Source: Porticoccus litoralis (GTDB taxonomy: Bacteria > Pseudomonadota > Gammaproteobacteria > Pseudomonadales > Porticoccaceae). Taken from it: a stretch of 64,000 nucleotides of DNA. This document shows positions 51,669 through 59,914 of this stretch, piece by piece; the first letter of the stretch is position 1; each line of letters opens with the position of its first letter. The notes below the pieces were generated by a model. It worked only from the letters and a program-made list of their open reading frames with translations, made no database searches and had not been told where the DNA came from. A program made the position numbers and the translations under genes. The stretch is taken from contig NZ_JAUUUU010000007.1 of assembly GCF_030676955.1 (NCBI RefSeq), positions 62,001 to 126,000 on the forward strand. Direction: 5' to 3'.

Positions 51669-51880
51669 TACGCATCTTTAATGAGCAGGGTTTCATCCTC
51701 CCTCCAAGCCACTTCAGCCGTATCTGTCAGATAGGCGGTGTAGCTGGTATCAAAGTCCATAAACAGTAATCCCATCTGCTGATTCAGTGTCAGGTGGCCC
51801 AGCTCTGGGGCGTAAAATAGCTGTGTATTTCCTGGTGAAACCTTGAGTTTGGTGTTGGTTTTTGTAGGAAGGTTATCGAT
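51669..51880 (-). pseudogene. C-terminal fragment of a pyridoxamine-oxidase-like gene
   Basis: The minus-strand frame from 51880 to the stop at 51669 encodes about 70 codons, including LGHLTLNQQMGLLFMDFDT and AYLTDTAEVAWREDE. These align with the C-terminal part of the intact gene at 52232-53131 (IGNLTLDQRVGLLFMNFDT, VYLTGSAEVVWGEDE). The frame has no start and no N-terminal domain. It is a diverged remnant, not a recent copy, and is trapped between the integron cassettes and a small zinc-ribbon gene. Confidence 0.78.
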
Positions 51881-51957
51881 TCATTTGCTAAAGTATTCAC
51901 CAACAACATTGAGATAAAGGCTCAGATCAGAACATTGCAAGATTGGATGGTGAAGAG

Positions 51958-52128
51958 ATGCACTATGAAGATATATTAGCCTTGCGCAAGGCTTGGGGTG
52001 ATAAACCTTGTGATCATCCCGAATTTACAGATGAATATCTTTTTGGTTCCAGAACCGGTGATTATGTCTGTACACAATGTGGTAAGTCGTTTCAGCATGT
52101 GCCGATGACTCGGTACGTAAAGAAGTAA
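51958..52128 (+). CDS. Small zinc-ribbon-like protein, paralogue 1
   Basis: A 56-residue protein of unknown function, with CDHPEF and, 20 residues later, CTQCGKSF, so three or four metal-ligand-type residues. It is a close relative of the N-terminal part of the 56280 protein: ALRKAWGDKPCDHPEFTDE against ALREAWGDKDCDHPGFTDE. ATG 51958 with GAAGAG upstream is preferred over TTG 51943. The short length suggests it is complete rather than a fragment, since it stops shortly after the second cysteine pair. Confidence 0.72.
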   Translation: MHYEDILALRKAWGDKPCDHPEFTDEYLFGSRTGDYVCTQCGKSFQHVPMTRYVKK

Positions 52129-52231
52129 ACTGCCGCTTGAGTGCAGCGGGAGTGCTGGCCAGCAACGACGACTCGTGTGGTGAGGTGTCCTTGATACTGC
52201 CTTAGGTGGCATCTCCGGGCTTACTTACCAC

Positions 52232-53131
52232 TCACAGCCCTTTTTTCATCGTCACCCGTATCATTCGGGCCACGTCTTCAAAGGGTAGGACTTCATCCTC
52301 TCCCCAAACTACTTCTGCCGAGCCGGTCAGATAGACGGTTTCGCCGGTATCAAAATTCATAAACAGTAATCCCACCCGCTGATCCAGGGTCAGGTTGCCG
52401 ATGGTGTTGAAGAAGTTGTTGCCGGAATAGTCGGGGATCAGCAGCCGCTGTTGGTCATCGAACTTAAGAAAACCTGGTTCTCCGCCTCTATGGGAAACGT
52501 CCACGCCCCGGTTGCGTGACTGCTGACCGTCGTCAAAGGCGCTGGCAATAAAGAAGGTGTCGGCACGGGTAATCAGGTCGATAACTTGTTCGGGCCACTG
52601 GCTGAAGGCCTTACAGGTAAATTTCTCGTGTTCAGTGGCTGGTGGTGGGGGGCGTGTGGTGATGTATTTGGGGCAGTTACCGAAACTCTGGGAGACGTTG
52701 ACGCTGAAGCCCTGTTCATCCCGCACAGTGATCACACCATTGGCACGATTGCGGCGGCGGGTGATGAGCTGAATGCCCAGCAACCCGATAGGACGGCCGG
52801 TTTGCAGGCTGTTGGCCAGGGGGTCGCCAGGGAGAGGTTTGTAGTTCACATCCAGTTGGGTGGGGGTGGGTGACTGGATAAACCCCGGCTCACCAAACAG
52901 GGCGGTGGCCCACAGGTCGCCGGCTTCATCTTCGGCACCGAGAATCAACATTGGCAGTTGTTCGAACAACTGCCGATGCTGGTCGGGCATATGGTCGCGG
53001 ATCAGAAAAGCCCCCATGGCGGTGACTTTATCCCCGTTATTGCCAATCTTGTTGCCTGTGGCACGGGCCCGCGCGGCCAGTTCGCCTCGGTGCCAGGGGT
53101 TGTTGAGATCCTCGTTCCTGTCGCTGCTCAT
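52232..53131 (-). CDS. Pyridoxamine 5'-phosphate oxidase-family FMN protein
   Basis: A protein of about 299 residues with a split-barrel flavin-binding fold. The N-terminal part (FLIRDHMPDQHRQLFEQLPMLILGAEDEAGDLWATALFG) and C-terminal part (DTFFIASAFDDGQQSRNRGVDVSHRGGEPGFL) both look like PNPOx units, so it is a tandem-domain member. An in-frame TTG at 53155 would overlap the VOC gene; ATG 53131 leaves 10 bases. It follows the VOC gene and shares its operator region. Confidence 0.87.
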   Translation of the reverse strand: MSSDRNEDLNNPWHRGELAARARATGNKIGNNGDKVTAMGAFLIRDHMPDQHRQLFEQLPMLILGAEDEAGDLWATALFGEPGFIQSPTPTQLDVNYKPLPGDPLANSLQTGRPIGLLGIQLITRRRNRANGVITVRDEQGFSVNVSQSFGNCPKYITTRPPPPATEHEKFTCKAFSQWPEQVIDLITRADTFFIASAFDDGQQSRNRGVDVSHRGGEPGFLKFDDQQRLLIPDYSGNNFFNTIGNLTLDQRVGLLFMNFDTGETVYLTGSAEVVWGEDEVLPFEDVARMIRVTMKKGL

Positions 53132-53141
53132 GGTGTCCGGT

Positions 53142-53552
53142 TCAGTTGAGTGCAAAGAATTCTACCCGCACACCACCGGGGATGGTACACATCATATGGT
53201 TGAAGTCCGTTCCTTTCAGAGCTTCCGGGCTGAATTCAAAATTCACACCTTCCACATCGGCTAATTGCCCGTGTAACTGTTCCAGTGCAGCTTTATCGGG
53301 AACCGCCAGGGCGAAATGGTGCAGGCCAATATTGTGGTGGCGGTCGAAGGGGGTGGCGGTATCAGGGTCTTTTGCCTGCCACAGGGTGAGCATCACGGTA
53401 CCGTCGCTGATAAAGATGGACGGGTAGTTTGGATCGCCACCCACCTCGGTGAAATTCAGTTGTTGCTTGAAGAAGTTGCCGGTCTGGTGGATGTCGCGCA
53501 CGGTCAGTCCGAGATGGTGGATGCCCCGGGTGATATTGGTTGCCTGGTTCAC
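53142..53552 (-). CDS. VOC-family protein upstream of the FMN oxidase gene
   Basis: A protein of about 136 residues with the VOC beta-alpha-beta fold; metal ligands in GIHHLGLTV, GLHHFALAV and the final RVEFFALN. GTG 53552 is preferred since AGAGG precedes it by 8 bases and residues before it (from ATG 53615) would run through a TetR operator. It is first of a two-gene unit with the PNPOx-like gene. Substrate is unknown. Confidence 0.85.
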   Translation of the reverse strand: MNQATNITRGIHHLGLTVRDIHQTGNFFKQQLNFTEVGGDPNYPSIFISDGTVMLTLWQAKDPDTATPFDRHHNIGLHHFALAVPDKAALEQLHGQLADVEGVNFEFSPEALKGTDFNHMMCTIPGGVRVEFFALN

Positions 53553-53594
53553 AATGCTGTCCTCTGGTTTCTCTTCGTTTAAAGAATTGGGGTG

Positions 53595-53606
53595 TACAGA
53601 TCTGTA
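53595..53606. promoter_or_regulatory. TetR operator 1 between the VOC and TetR genes
   Basis: TACAGATCTGTA is a perfect 12-bp palindrome, 43 bases before the preferred VOC start. It shares the ACAGATCTGT core with the sites at 53629 and 55212. Confidence 0.68.
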
Positions 53607-53628
53607 TACCTGCATCCAAGGGTAGGTG

Positions 53629-53640
53629 AACAGATCTGTT
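53629..53640. promoter_or_regulatory. TetR operator 2 between the VOC and TetR genes
   Basis: AACAGATCTGTT, a perfect 12-bp palindrome, 57 bases before the TetR start. Its centre is 34 bp from that of operator 1. The divergent VOC and TetR promoters both flank it. Confidence 0.72.
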
Positions 53641-53696
53641 TATGTCAAGCCGTTGGCGCTATACTTCACAAATTGTTGTAAGAGGACCTTGTTGTT

Positions 53697-54245
53697 ATGC
53701 AACCGCGCCGCCAGCACCTGATTGATACCGCCTACCGTTTGTTCAATGAACACGGCTACCACGCCACCGGCATAGACTGGATTCTGGCGGAGTCCGGGGT
53801 GTCGAAGGCCACGCTGTACAAATATTTCCGTAGCAAGGAGGAACTGATTCTTGCGGTGCTGGAGCAGCGTCACCAGCAGTTGATGGATACGTTGGAACAG
53901 GCGGTTGATGAGGCGCGCAGTGAAGGGCGGGAGCCGGTACTGGCCATTTTCGATGTGCTGGACAACTGGTTTAGCAGCGATGGTTTTTTCGGTTGTAACT
54001 TTATCAATGCCAGTGCCGAGTACAGTGGGGCGGGGGATGTGATTCACCAATTTGCTGCTCGTCACAAACGGGATATGGAGCAGTTGATTAGAGAAAATCT
54101 CACCAACGACCCCGACGGATCGTTGGCAGAGGAACTGGCGCTGCTGATCGACGGGGCCGTGGTCTACGCCCAGACCCGCGGTGATCGCAGTGCCGCAAAG
54201 ATGGCCCGTAAGATGGCCAAGCAGTTACTGGTGGCTAATCAGTAG
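53697..54245 (+). CDS. TetR/AcrR-family regulator of the AGATCT regulon
   Basis: A 182-residue repressor. HTH residues lie in LFNEHGYHATGIDWILAESGVSKATLYKYFRSKEELI (about 13-49). It is divergent from the VOC-PNPOx unit, and its stop overlaps the end of the convergent beta-propeller gene by 7 bp. The same palindrome occurs three times, in front of the VOC unit, its own gene and the beta-propeller gene, which makes it the likely regulator of all three. The conserved RSEGREPVLAIFD region belongs to the ligand-binding domain; inducer unknown. Confidence 0.9.
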   Translation: MQPRRQHLIDTAYRLFNEHGYHATGIDWILAESGVSKATLYKYFRSKEELILAVLEQRHQQLMDTLEQAVDEARSEGREPVLAIFDVLDNWFSSDGFFGCNFINASAEYSGAGDVIHQFAARHKRDMEQLIRENLTNDPDGSLAEELALLIDGAVVYAQTRGDRSAAKMARKMAKQLLVANQ

Positions 54246-55138
54246 GGTTGGATTATCACTTTGTCCTGTTTGAACAGGGGGATCAGCAAACGCTGACGCT
54301 TGGTGTCAATGCCGAGGTCGGCCGGGGCATCTACTGCTTCTGTCAGGGTGCTGAAGCTGCCGTCGGGATGGTAGACATAAATGGCTGAGCCGCCCCAGCT
54401 GGACATGGCGTATTGGCCCTTGTGCAACTCAACCAGCCCATCCAGATTGCCGCTGGGTGGAGTGGGCAGCTTGTTGATACCACCGGAGCTATTAACACTG
54501 TACAACTCCCCTGAGCCGAAGCTCACCACCAGTAATTCGTCTCCCTTTACCAGCACGCCATTAGGGTGTCCCATATCGGCATCATTGATGATCAATTGAT
54601 GGTCGCCATTGGCGCTGACTTTGTAAATACCGTCAGTTCCGGAGGCTTTGAATTCCTCCAGGTAACCGCTATCTGTCACATAAACACTGCCATCGCCAGC
54701 GGGGGTGATGCCGTTAAGAAACACGCTGCTTTCAATGGTGACAGAGGCTTTCTGGGTTCCGCTGGGTAATTCAAAAATCTGTACCTGGTTGCGATCAGTG
54801 ACAAACAGCAGGTTGTCGACAATGGCGGCACCTTTGGGGGAGTGCAGGGTGATGCCGTCTTTCGCGCCATCAATCCATTTCAGGTTAATTACCGTGCCAT
54901 CGGGTTTGATCTTTGAAATAAAGCCGTTACCGGCTGCATCAAACGGGCTGCCATTGATATTGGTCACCAGGTAGACATCTTCATCGGCGTAGTACTCAAC
55001 GGATTCCGGGGTAGCAAAGCCTACGTCTTCAACAACAATGGCGGTTGTTTCATTGCCACCGGCGAGGGTATTCAAGGGCCAGGATACCGCCAGAAGTAAT
55101 AGCCAGATAAGTCCTTTCGGATTGCGTGCTTGGTTCAT
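54239..55138 (-). CDS. Secreted SMP-30/NHL-type beta-propeller protein
   Basis: A 299-residue exported protein. Signal peptide MNQARNPKGLIWLLLLAVSWPLNTLAG ends near residue 27. The rest shows repeated propeller blades such as GITLHSPKGAAIVDNLLFVTDRNQVQIFEL, NGITPAGDGSVYVTDSGYL and GHPNGVLVKGDELLVVSFGSGELY. Relatives include SMP-30-type lactonases. It is preceded by the strongest copy of the AACAGATCTGTT palindrome and so probably responds to the TetR protein at 53697. Confidence 0.85.
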   Translation of the reverse strand: MNQARNPKGLIWLLLLAVSWPLNTLAGGNETTAIVVEDVGFATPESVEYYADEDVYLVTNINGSPFDAAGNGFISKIKPDGTVINLKWIDGAKDGITLHSPKGAAIVDNLLFVTDRNQVQIFELPSGTQKASVTIESSVFLNGITPAGDGSVYVTDSGYLEEFKASGTDGIYKVSANGDHQLIINDADMGHPNGVLVKGDELLVVSFGSGELYSVNSSGGINKLPTPPSGNLDGLVELHKGQYAMSSWGGSAIYVYHPDGSFSTLTEAVDAPADLGIDTKRQRLLIPLFKQDKVIIQPY

Positions 55139-55211
55139 GATGTCTCCTCGTCTTTGTATGAGGTCATTATTGTTAGAGAGTAGAAGTCTGTAGACCGCAT
55201 ATCAGAGTAGG

Positions 55212-55227
55212 TAAACAGATCTGTTTA
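55212..55227. promoter_or_regulatory. TetR operator 3 before the beta-propeller gene
   Basis: TAAACAGATCTGTTTA, a perfect 16-bp palindrome, 74 bases before the beta-propeller start. It contains the 12-bp core of the other two sites and is the longest of them. Confidence 0.72.
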
Positions 55228-55465
55228 AGTCAAGTTAATAGGTTCCGCTTCGACCAGGGGTTGATATCGGCAATCAAATGAATATAGCAGCGAAAATAAG
55301 CGCCTGTAATGAGCTTTGCTTCATAGACCTCTGTCGCGATTGCCCCTACAACACAGCAGGCAAGTAGGGATGGTCGTCACTTTAACGGGAGGTGGTCAAA
55401 AATACCCTACCACGATGGTGCTCCAGGGCGCTGTGAATTTATCTAATAACAACCGGGAGTGTTCT
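55228..55465. other. Intergenic stretch before the sulfotransferase gene
   Basis: The promoter of the plus-strand sulfotransferase must lie here, as may the divergent beta-propeller promoter at its left edge. No other gene is visible. Confidence 0.4.
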
Positions 55466-56104
55466 ATGTCGTTATCTGTGATTGGTGCCGGGTTTGGTCG
55501 CACTGGCACCATGTCTCTGAAAAAAGCTCTGGAAACATTGGGCCTGTCGCCTTGCCATCATATGGAGGAAGTGTTCAAAAATCCCTGGCAGTTACTTTTC
55601 TGGGAACGGGCGGCTAAGGGTAAAAAAGTGGATTGGAGCGAGGTCTTTCAAGGCTATAGCGCCTCGGTGGACTGGCCCAGTGCCCATTACTGGAAAGAAC
55701 TGGCGGACTTTTACCCTGAGGCAAAAGTGGTGTTGAGTGTGCGCCCTCCGGAACTGTGGTGGGAAAGTTTTTCTGCCACCATCAAAACGCTGCTCGAAGT
55801 CAAGGGCCAGATTCCCGAGGAATACCCTCGCTCGGTGATTGATATGGCGGACAATATCATCCGCGAGCAGACCTTCGGGGGTAGTCTTGAAAAAGAGGCA
55901 GTGCTTGCCGCGTTTCAGCAGCGGATCGACGATGTAAAACGCACCATTTCCCCAGAACGGCTCCTGATCTTTGAAGTGACCCAGGGCTGGCAGCCGTTGT
56001 GTGAGTTCCTGGATGTGCCTGTCCCCGATGAGCCGTTCCCCCGCACCAATGCCAAGGTGGAATTCTGGGACGTCTTCAGCGGCGGTGTGTCTCCAGGGAG
56101 CTGA
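55466..56104 (+). CDS. Sulfotransferase family protein (Sulfotransfer_4 type)
   Basis: A 212-residue cytoplasmic sulfotransferase using PAPS as donor. The 5'-phosphosulfate loop GFGRTGTMSLKKALETLG is at about residues 9-26 and the 3'-phosphate site VVLSVRPPELWWESF near 90-104. ATG 55466 with GGGAG upstream is chosen; the frame before it has no homology. The acceptor is unknown. A terminator lies at 56180. Confidence 0.87.
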   Translation: MSLSVIGAGFGRTGTMSLKKALETLGLSPCHHMEEVFKNPWQLLFWERAAKGKKVDWSEVFQGYSASVDWPSAHYWKELADFYPEAKVVLSVRPPELWWESFSATIKTLLEVKGQIPEEYPRSVIDMADNIIREQTFGGSLEKEAVLAAFQQRIDDVKRTISPERLLIFEVTQGWQPLCEFLDVPVPDEPFPRTNAKVEFWDVFSGGVSPGS

Positions 56105-56179
56105 TCTGTCACTCCAGTTTCATCGTACTCCCCGCTGAACATGTTAAATATTTCATGTAACATAATTCTCCCCTGCGGT

Positions 56180-56200
56180 CCCGGCATATCTGCCGGGTTT
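56180..56200 (+). terminator. Intrinsic terminator after the sulfotransferase gene
   Basis: CCCGGCA and TGCCGGG form a perfect 7-bp stem with a TATC loop, followed by TTT. It lies 76 bases past the stop, so moderate strength is expected. Confidence 0.6.
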
Positions 56201-56279
56201 AACCCGCAAACCGGTATGAATTAATAACGGGAGAGGCACTGCCCTCATCCGGAGAATAAGCGAGTTGGAGTGAAGAACG

Positions 56280-56651
56280 ATGGAGTACGAAGAGGTTAAG
56301 GCCCTGCGCGAGGCCTGGGGTGACAAAGACTGTGATCACCCGGGCTTTACCGATGAAATTCTGTTTGGTTCCAAAACAGGAGATTTTGTCTGTATCCAGT
56401 GTGGTAAATCTTTTACCAAGCGGGAAAGAGATTCTATGAACCGGGCGGGTGTCCACCCCAAGCTCACTCAACTGACTGAGCAGAATAGAATACTTAAGGA
56501 ACGCATTGATATTATCAATACTCGCAAGAGCAAGTTTGAGTCAATGGCAGCCGAGGTGGGAGGCCATACGTTGCTGGACTCGCTGTTACTGCAGCAGCAA
56601 GGCGTGATTGCCCTGCTGGACGAGATGATTGAGTCGACAGAATCGAGCTGA
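56280..56651 (+). CDS. Zinc-ribbon-like protein with coiled coil, paralogue 2
   Basis: A 123-residue protein. Residues 1-45 match the small protein at 51958 (CDHPGF plus CIQCGKSF metal-ligand pattern). Residues about 60-120 (LTEQNRILKERIDIINTRKSKFESMAAE) look like an amphipathic coiled coil absent from paralogue 1. Function unknown; a zinc-binding DNA or protein adaptor is possible. ATG 56280 is preceded by GGAGTGAAG. Confidence 0.78.
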   Translation: MEYEEVKALREAWGDKDCDHPGFTDEILFGSKTGDFVCIQCGKSFTKRERDSMNRAGVHPKLTQLTEQNRILKERIDIINTRKSKFESMAAEVGGHTLLDSLLLQQQGVIALLDEMIESTESS

Positions 56652-56652
56652 T

Positions 56653-56709
56653 GTTGCCCTAGGGCAACCCAGTGAGGCAGCTTTTGGTGCCCGGACGTTT
56701 AGCCGGGCA
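56653..56709. terminator. Two hairpins between convergent genes
   Basis: GTTGCCCTAGGGCAAC (56653-56668) is a perfect 16-bp palindrome next to the stop of the zinc-ribbon gene. TGCCCGG and CCGGGCA (56688-56709) form a 7-bp stem with an 8-base loop near the stop of the XRE gene. Neither has a strong T-run; together they probably end both transcripts. Confidence 0.5.
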
Positions 56710-56718
56710 TGCCTGAAA

Positions 56719-56943
56719 TCAGTGAACGCCTACTTCAACGGCCTGAATAAACTCAACCATAGTGATTCCTAGTGCTTTTGACAGGTTTTCTATGGTTGTG
56801 ATGGTTGGCTGTTGCTTGTTTCCCTCAAGTAACGAAATAGAGCGCATGGACAATCCTGCTTCGAACGCCAGATGCTCTTGTGAATAACCCTTCGACTGCC
56901 TGATTTCTTTTAGAACTCGTGAGAACGTCATTCTAGCCGTCAC
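56719..56943 (-). CDS. Small XRE-family regulator
   Basis: A 74-residue HTH protein: LKEIRQSKGYSQEHLAFEAGLSMRSISLLEGNKQQPTITTIENLSKALGI is a complete HTH_3 domain, so the protein is essentially the DNA-binding domain. Its length resembles regulators of restriction or toxin-antitoxin units, but no partner gene adjoins. Target is unknown. Confidence 0.85.
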   Translation of the reverse strand: MTARMTFSRVLKEIRQSKGYSQEHLAFEAGLSMRSISLLEGNKQQPTITTIENLSKALGITMVEFIQAVEVGVH

Positions 56944-57401
56944 TTTCCTGTTCCTCTTTTATAGTTATCTATCCAGGGATGTTTTATATTTTTTTATTTC
57001 AGGGTGACTAAGGTCCTATGGTCTTGCGTTGATCAGTGACATGTCCCCTGAAATGTCTCTACTACTGCCAATAGTTTTTTTTATTCGGCGTTACGGGGTG
57101 TTATCTCACTCATATGTCCCCATTTGAGCGCCCGATTTTGGACAAGATTCTGCACTCAGATGGCCTTGGTTACATCAGCAATACCCCTTACATGACTAAG
57201 GATTTTCCTGAAGACCTTCTCAGGTTTTAGATCATGACAGCTGAAAAAGCCAGAAATGCCCGTCATTAAAGGGCTTAGAGGCGACAGTGGTTGCCCTGGC
57301 TGCTTGGTTAGCTAAGCGAAAAAAGTGAAAAAATGAGTGCGTTAGAAGTCAGCTCCGGGGAAAGAAAAGCTGGTCTCGAAGACGGGACTTGGTTGCGGTT
57401 G
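56944..57401. other. Gene-free stretch between XRE and response regulator
   Basis: About 460 bases. A short plus-strand frame at 57333-57680 overlaps the response regulator on the opposite strand and is not supported. The AT-rich piece at 56955-56995 is a plausible promoter of the XRE gene. I see no repeat, RNA gene or terminator that I could name. Confidence 0.4.
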
Positions 57402-58046
57402 TCAGGCGTCGATCAAGCCATGTCGAATGGCAAGGCGGGCAAGTTCTGCCGAGTTAGAGACATTGAGCTTCTGTTTGATATTGGTGTGGTGGGTGCCGAC
57501 GGTTTTCGGGCTCAGGTTAAAAATCTCAGCGATGTCGTTGACTGTCTTGCCTTCAGCGAGGAGCCTGAAGATTTCAAATTCCCGCTGGCTGAGATTTTCC
57601 AGAACATTGGTCATCCCGCTCAGCTTCATAACGGCTATTTGTTGGGCGATGTTGGAGCTGAGGTAGATCTTTCCTTCTGACACTTCATGAAGCGCCTTGT
57701 ACATTTCTTCTGGAGCGCTTCTTTTGGGGATGAAACCTTTAGCCCCGGCTTTCAATGCCTGGTTAGTAAAAATACTGTCTTCATAGACGCTAAGAACCAG
57801 GATTTTGGCCTTGGGGTCATAGCAGATGATTTTTTCAATGGCGCCCAGTCCACCAATGCCTGGCATGGAAATGTCCATCACGACCACATCGGGGTGGTGT
57901 TTTTTGTAGAGGCATGCGGCCAGCTCGCCGTTGTCCGCCTCCAATACTTCTTTAATGCCCTCGCCGTCCTCAAGGAGGCGGCGAAAACCGGCCCTGACAA
58001 GTTCGTGGTCGTCGACCAGCAATACGGTGAGGTTGGCAAAGCTCAT
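57402..58046 (-). CDS. NarL/LuxR-type response regulator
   Basis: A 214-residue response regulator. Receiver domain residues 5-120 with the acidic pair Asp12/Asp13, the phosphorylation site Asp58 in VVVMDISMPG, and Lys in the conserved IPKRSAPEEM. A LuxR-type HTH (LSQREFEIFRLLAEGKTVNDIAEIFNLSPKTVGTHHTNIKQKL) lies at the C-terminus. Overlaps the upstream kinase gene by an ATGA, so the pair is translated together. Confidence 0.93.
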   Translation of the reverse strand: MSFANLTVLLVDDHELVRAGFRRLLEDGEGIKEVLEADNGELAACLYKKHHPDVVVMDISMPGIGGLGAIEKIICYDPKAKILVLSVYEDSIFTNQALKAGAKGFIPKRSAPEEMYKALHEVSEGKIYLSSNIAQQIAVMKLSGMTNVLENLSQREFEIFRLLAEGKTVNDIAEIFNLSPKTVGTHHTNIKQKLNVSNSAELARLAIRHGLIDA

Positions 58047-59749
58047 AGTATATGCTCCGCTTCGAGTGGTATTTTGATCTTTATTTTAACGCCATCACCA
58101 GGCTTGCTAACCAGCTTAAATTCGCCATTCAGGTTTTGGGTTCTCTCCTGCATACCAAGTATCCCAAAATCCACATCAGAGTAGAAATCTTTGATTTGCA
58201 TTCCCTTGCCGTTGTCGTAGATATCCAGGTACAGCTTGCGTTCATTGTGAACATGGGCCACTGATACGGTGATTTGAGAACAGCCTGCATGTCGCACGGC
58301 ATTGGTGATAGATTCCTGGATGATACGGAAGATCGTCATGTTGATTTCTTCGTCCAGGTTGTTCAGGTTGCCGGAAAGCTGCAAGTGAAATTTGATATCT
58401 GGTTGTCTCTCCTGCCAGGTCTCGATAGTGTCCTGCAGGGTGAGCACCAGCCCCAGGTCGTCAAGGGATGTGGGGCGTAGTCTCGCCAGCATGTGGTGAA
58501 CCACATCATAGATATGACTGGCTACGTCAATGATGACCTGTGCGCTATGGCTGATTTTCGGGTCGGAATTGTTGTTGCGGTTCCTGATGAGTACGGCGTC
58601 GGTTTTAATTGCTGTCAGGCATTGCCCCAGCTCGTCGTGCAGCTCCCTGGCGAGGTTGCGTCGTTCATTTTCCTGCACGTTGGCTATGTGCTGTGTAAGC
58701 AGTCGGGACTCACGTAGTTGGTGTTTTGCCAGTTCAGCCTGCTTGTGCTCTGTCACATCGCGAACGGTACAAATGAAGCCGATAGACTTGTCTTCCATGT
58801 TGGCCAAGGGCGAGATGGATAGCAACATGGAGGAAGTACATTGGTCTTCCTTGTTGAGTGTGATTTCCATGTTATCGATAGACTGTTTTTCTTCGATAAT
58901 ATTTATGATCCGTTCTTCATAACCTCCGAGTTTCAGGTGCAGAAATGATTTTCCGTTCAACCCGGATGCCAGCTCCGGGAACATCTGTTTGGCGGCGGCA
59001 TTGAAAAAGGTGATCTTACCGGTGTGGTCCAGGGAGACGATGGCATCGCTGGATTGCTTGACCAGGGTGGCCATGCGCTGGTTTTCCTCAATGCTTCCCT
59101 GCAGCGCCTCGCCCATGCTGTTAAAGGCATCGCTGATATTGTTCATTTCCTTTATGGAAAAGTCAGGCAGTCGGACATTCAGATTACCTTTCCCAAAGCC
59201 AGCCAGTGCCGTGGAGATGTATTCCAGCGGACGCAAAAGGCGGTTGATGCCCACGTAGAGAATGAGAAGAATAAACACCGAAAGTGCGGCACCAAAGGTA
59301 ACCAGAGCTCGGATGTCTTGCCAGCGTTCAGTGATCTCCAGTATGGGTTCCGCGTGTATCACCAGCATGCCGCCAGCAAAACGTGTCACTAGCGGTTTGA
59401 TGGTGGGCGAGAGCATCTTGATAAACAGGTCAGGGGGTCTGGTCAGGTTGTCGGTGTTTGGGCCTCCGGCGTACAGCAGTTGGCCGTTTCGATACACCAT
59501 GATGTAAAGACCGCGAATTTCACTCATCACCTTGACCAGGTCTCCCATGCGCTGGTGTGCCGTTGGGGAGTTCCTGGAGGGGGTGGGAGGCATGGCTACG
59601 GACAACAGATGGGCGGCAGCGGTCATGGCGCTCTCCACCTTGGTATGCACCGATTGGCGCGCATTGGTGATGAGAATGCCGGTGGTCATTATCAGGGTGA
59701 TAATGAGTAACATGGCGAAGAAAAGGTAAATTTTAAGTCTGAGGCTCAT
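58043..59749 (-). CDS. NarX/UhpB-type membrane sensor histidine kinase with PAS domain
   Basis: A 568-residue kinase. Two membrane helices (about residues 8-28 and 148-167) flank a periplasmic loop of about 120 residues. A HAMP linker (about 168-220) and a PAS domain (about 225-335) follow, then the HisKA_3 domain with the phospho-accepting His371 in LARELHDELGQ and a HATPase with NDNGKGMQ. ATG 59749 is chosen over the TTG at 59770. The signal is unknown; co-location with the NosR-like gene suggests a redox or nitrogen-oxide-type cue. Confidence 0.92.
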   Translation of the reverse strand: MSLRLKIYLFFAMLLIITLIMTTGILITNARQSVHTKVESAMTAAAHLLSVAMPPTPSRNSPTAHQRMGDLVKVMSEIRGLYIMVYRNGQLLYAGGPNTDNLTRPPDLFIKMLSPTIKPLVTRFAGGMLVIHAEPILEITERWQDIRALVTFGAALSVFILLILYVGINRLLRPLEYISTALAGFGKGNLNVRLPDFSIKEMNNISDAFNSMGEALQGSIEENQRMATLVKQSSDAIVSLDHTGKITFFNAAAKQMFPELASGLNGKSFLHLKLGGYEERIINIIEEKQSIDNMEITLNKEDQCTSSMLLSISPLANMEDKSIGFICTVRDVTEHKQAELAKHQLRESRLLTQHIANVQENERRNLARELHDELGQCLTAIKTDAVLIRNRNNNSDPKISHSAQVIIDVASHIYDVVHHMLARLRPTSLDDLGLVLTLQDTIETWQERQPDIKFHLQLSGNLNNLDEEINMTIFRIIQESITNAVRHAGCSQITVSVAHVHNERKLYLDIYDNGKGMQIKDFYSDVDFGILGMQERTQNLNGEFKLVSKPGDGVKIKIKIPLEAEHIL

Positions 59750-59914
59750 ATTCTTATCGTCGTTGGTCAAGCCTGAAAGTTTTTCAGGATATCGCGATTT
59801 GCAGTTGGAGCCTAGAGCTGTCCCTGTGTCTTGGCTATGACCTTTCTTTATTAAATAGGACCCACATGGGCGGACTTTTCCTTTATTTTCAACCTGATGT
59901 TCGGGATACCCGTG

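Noticed and set aside
57333..57680. Plus-strand 115-codon frame
   Set aside because: It overlaps the response regulator on the other strand over most of its length and has no recognisable protein features.
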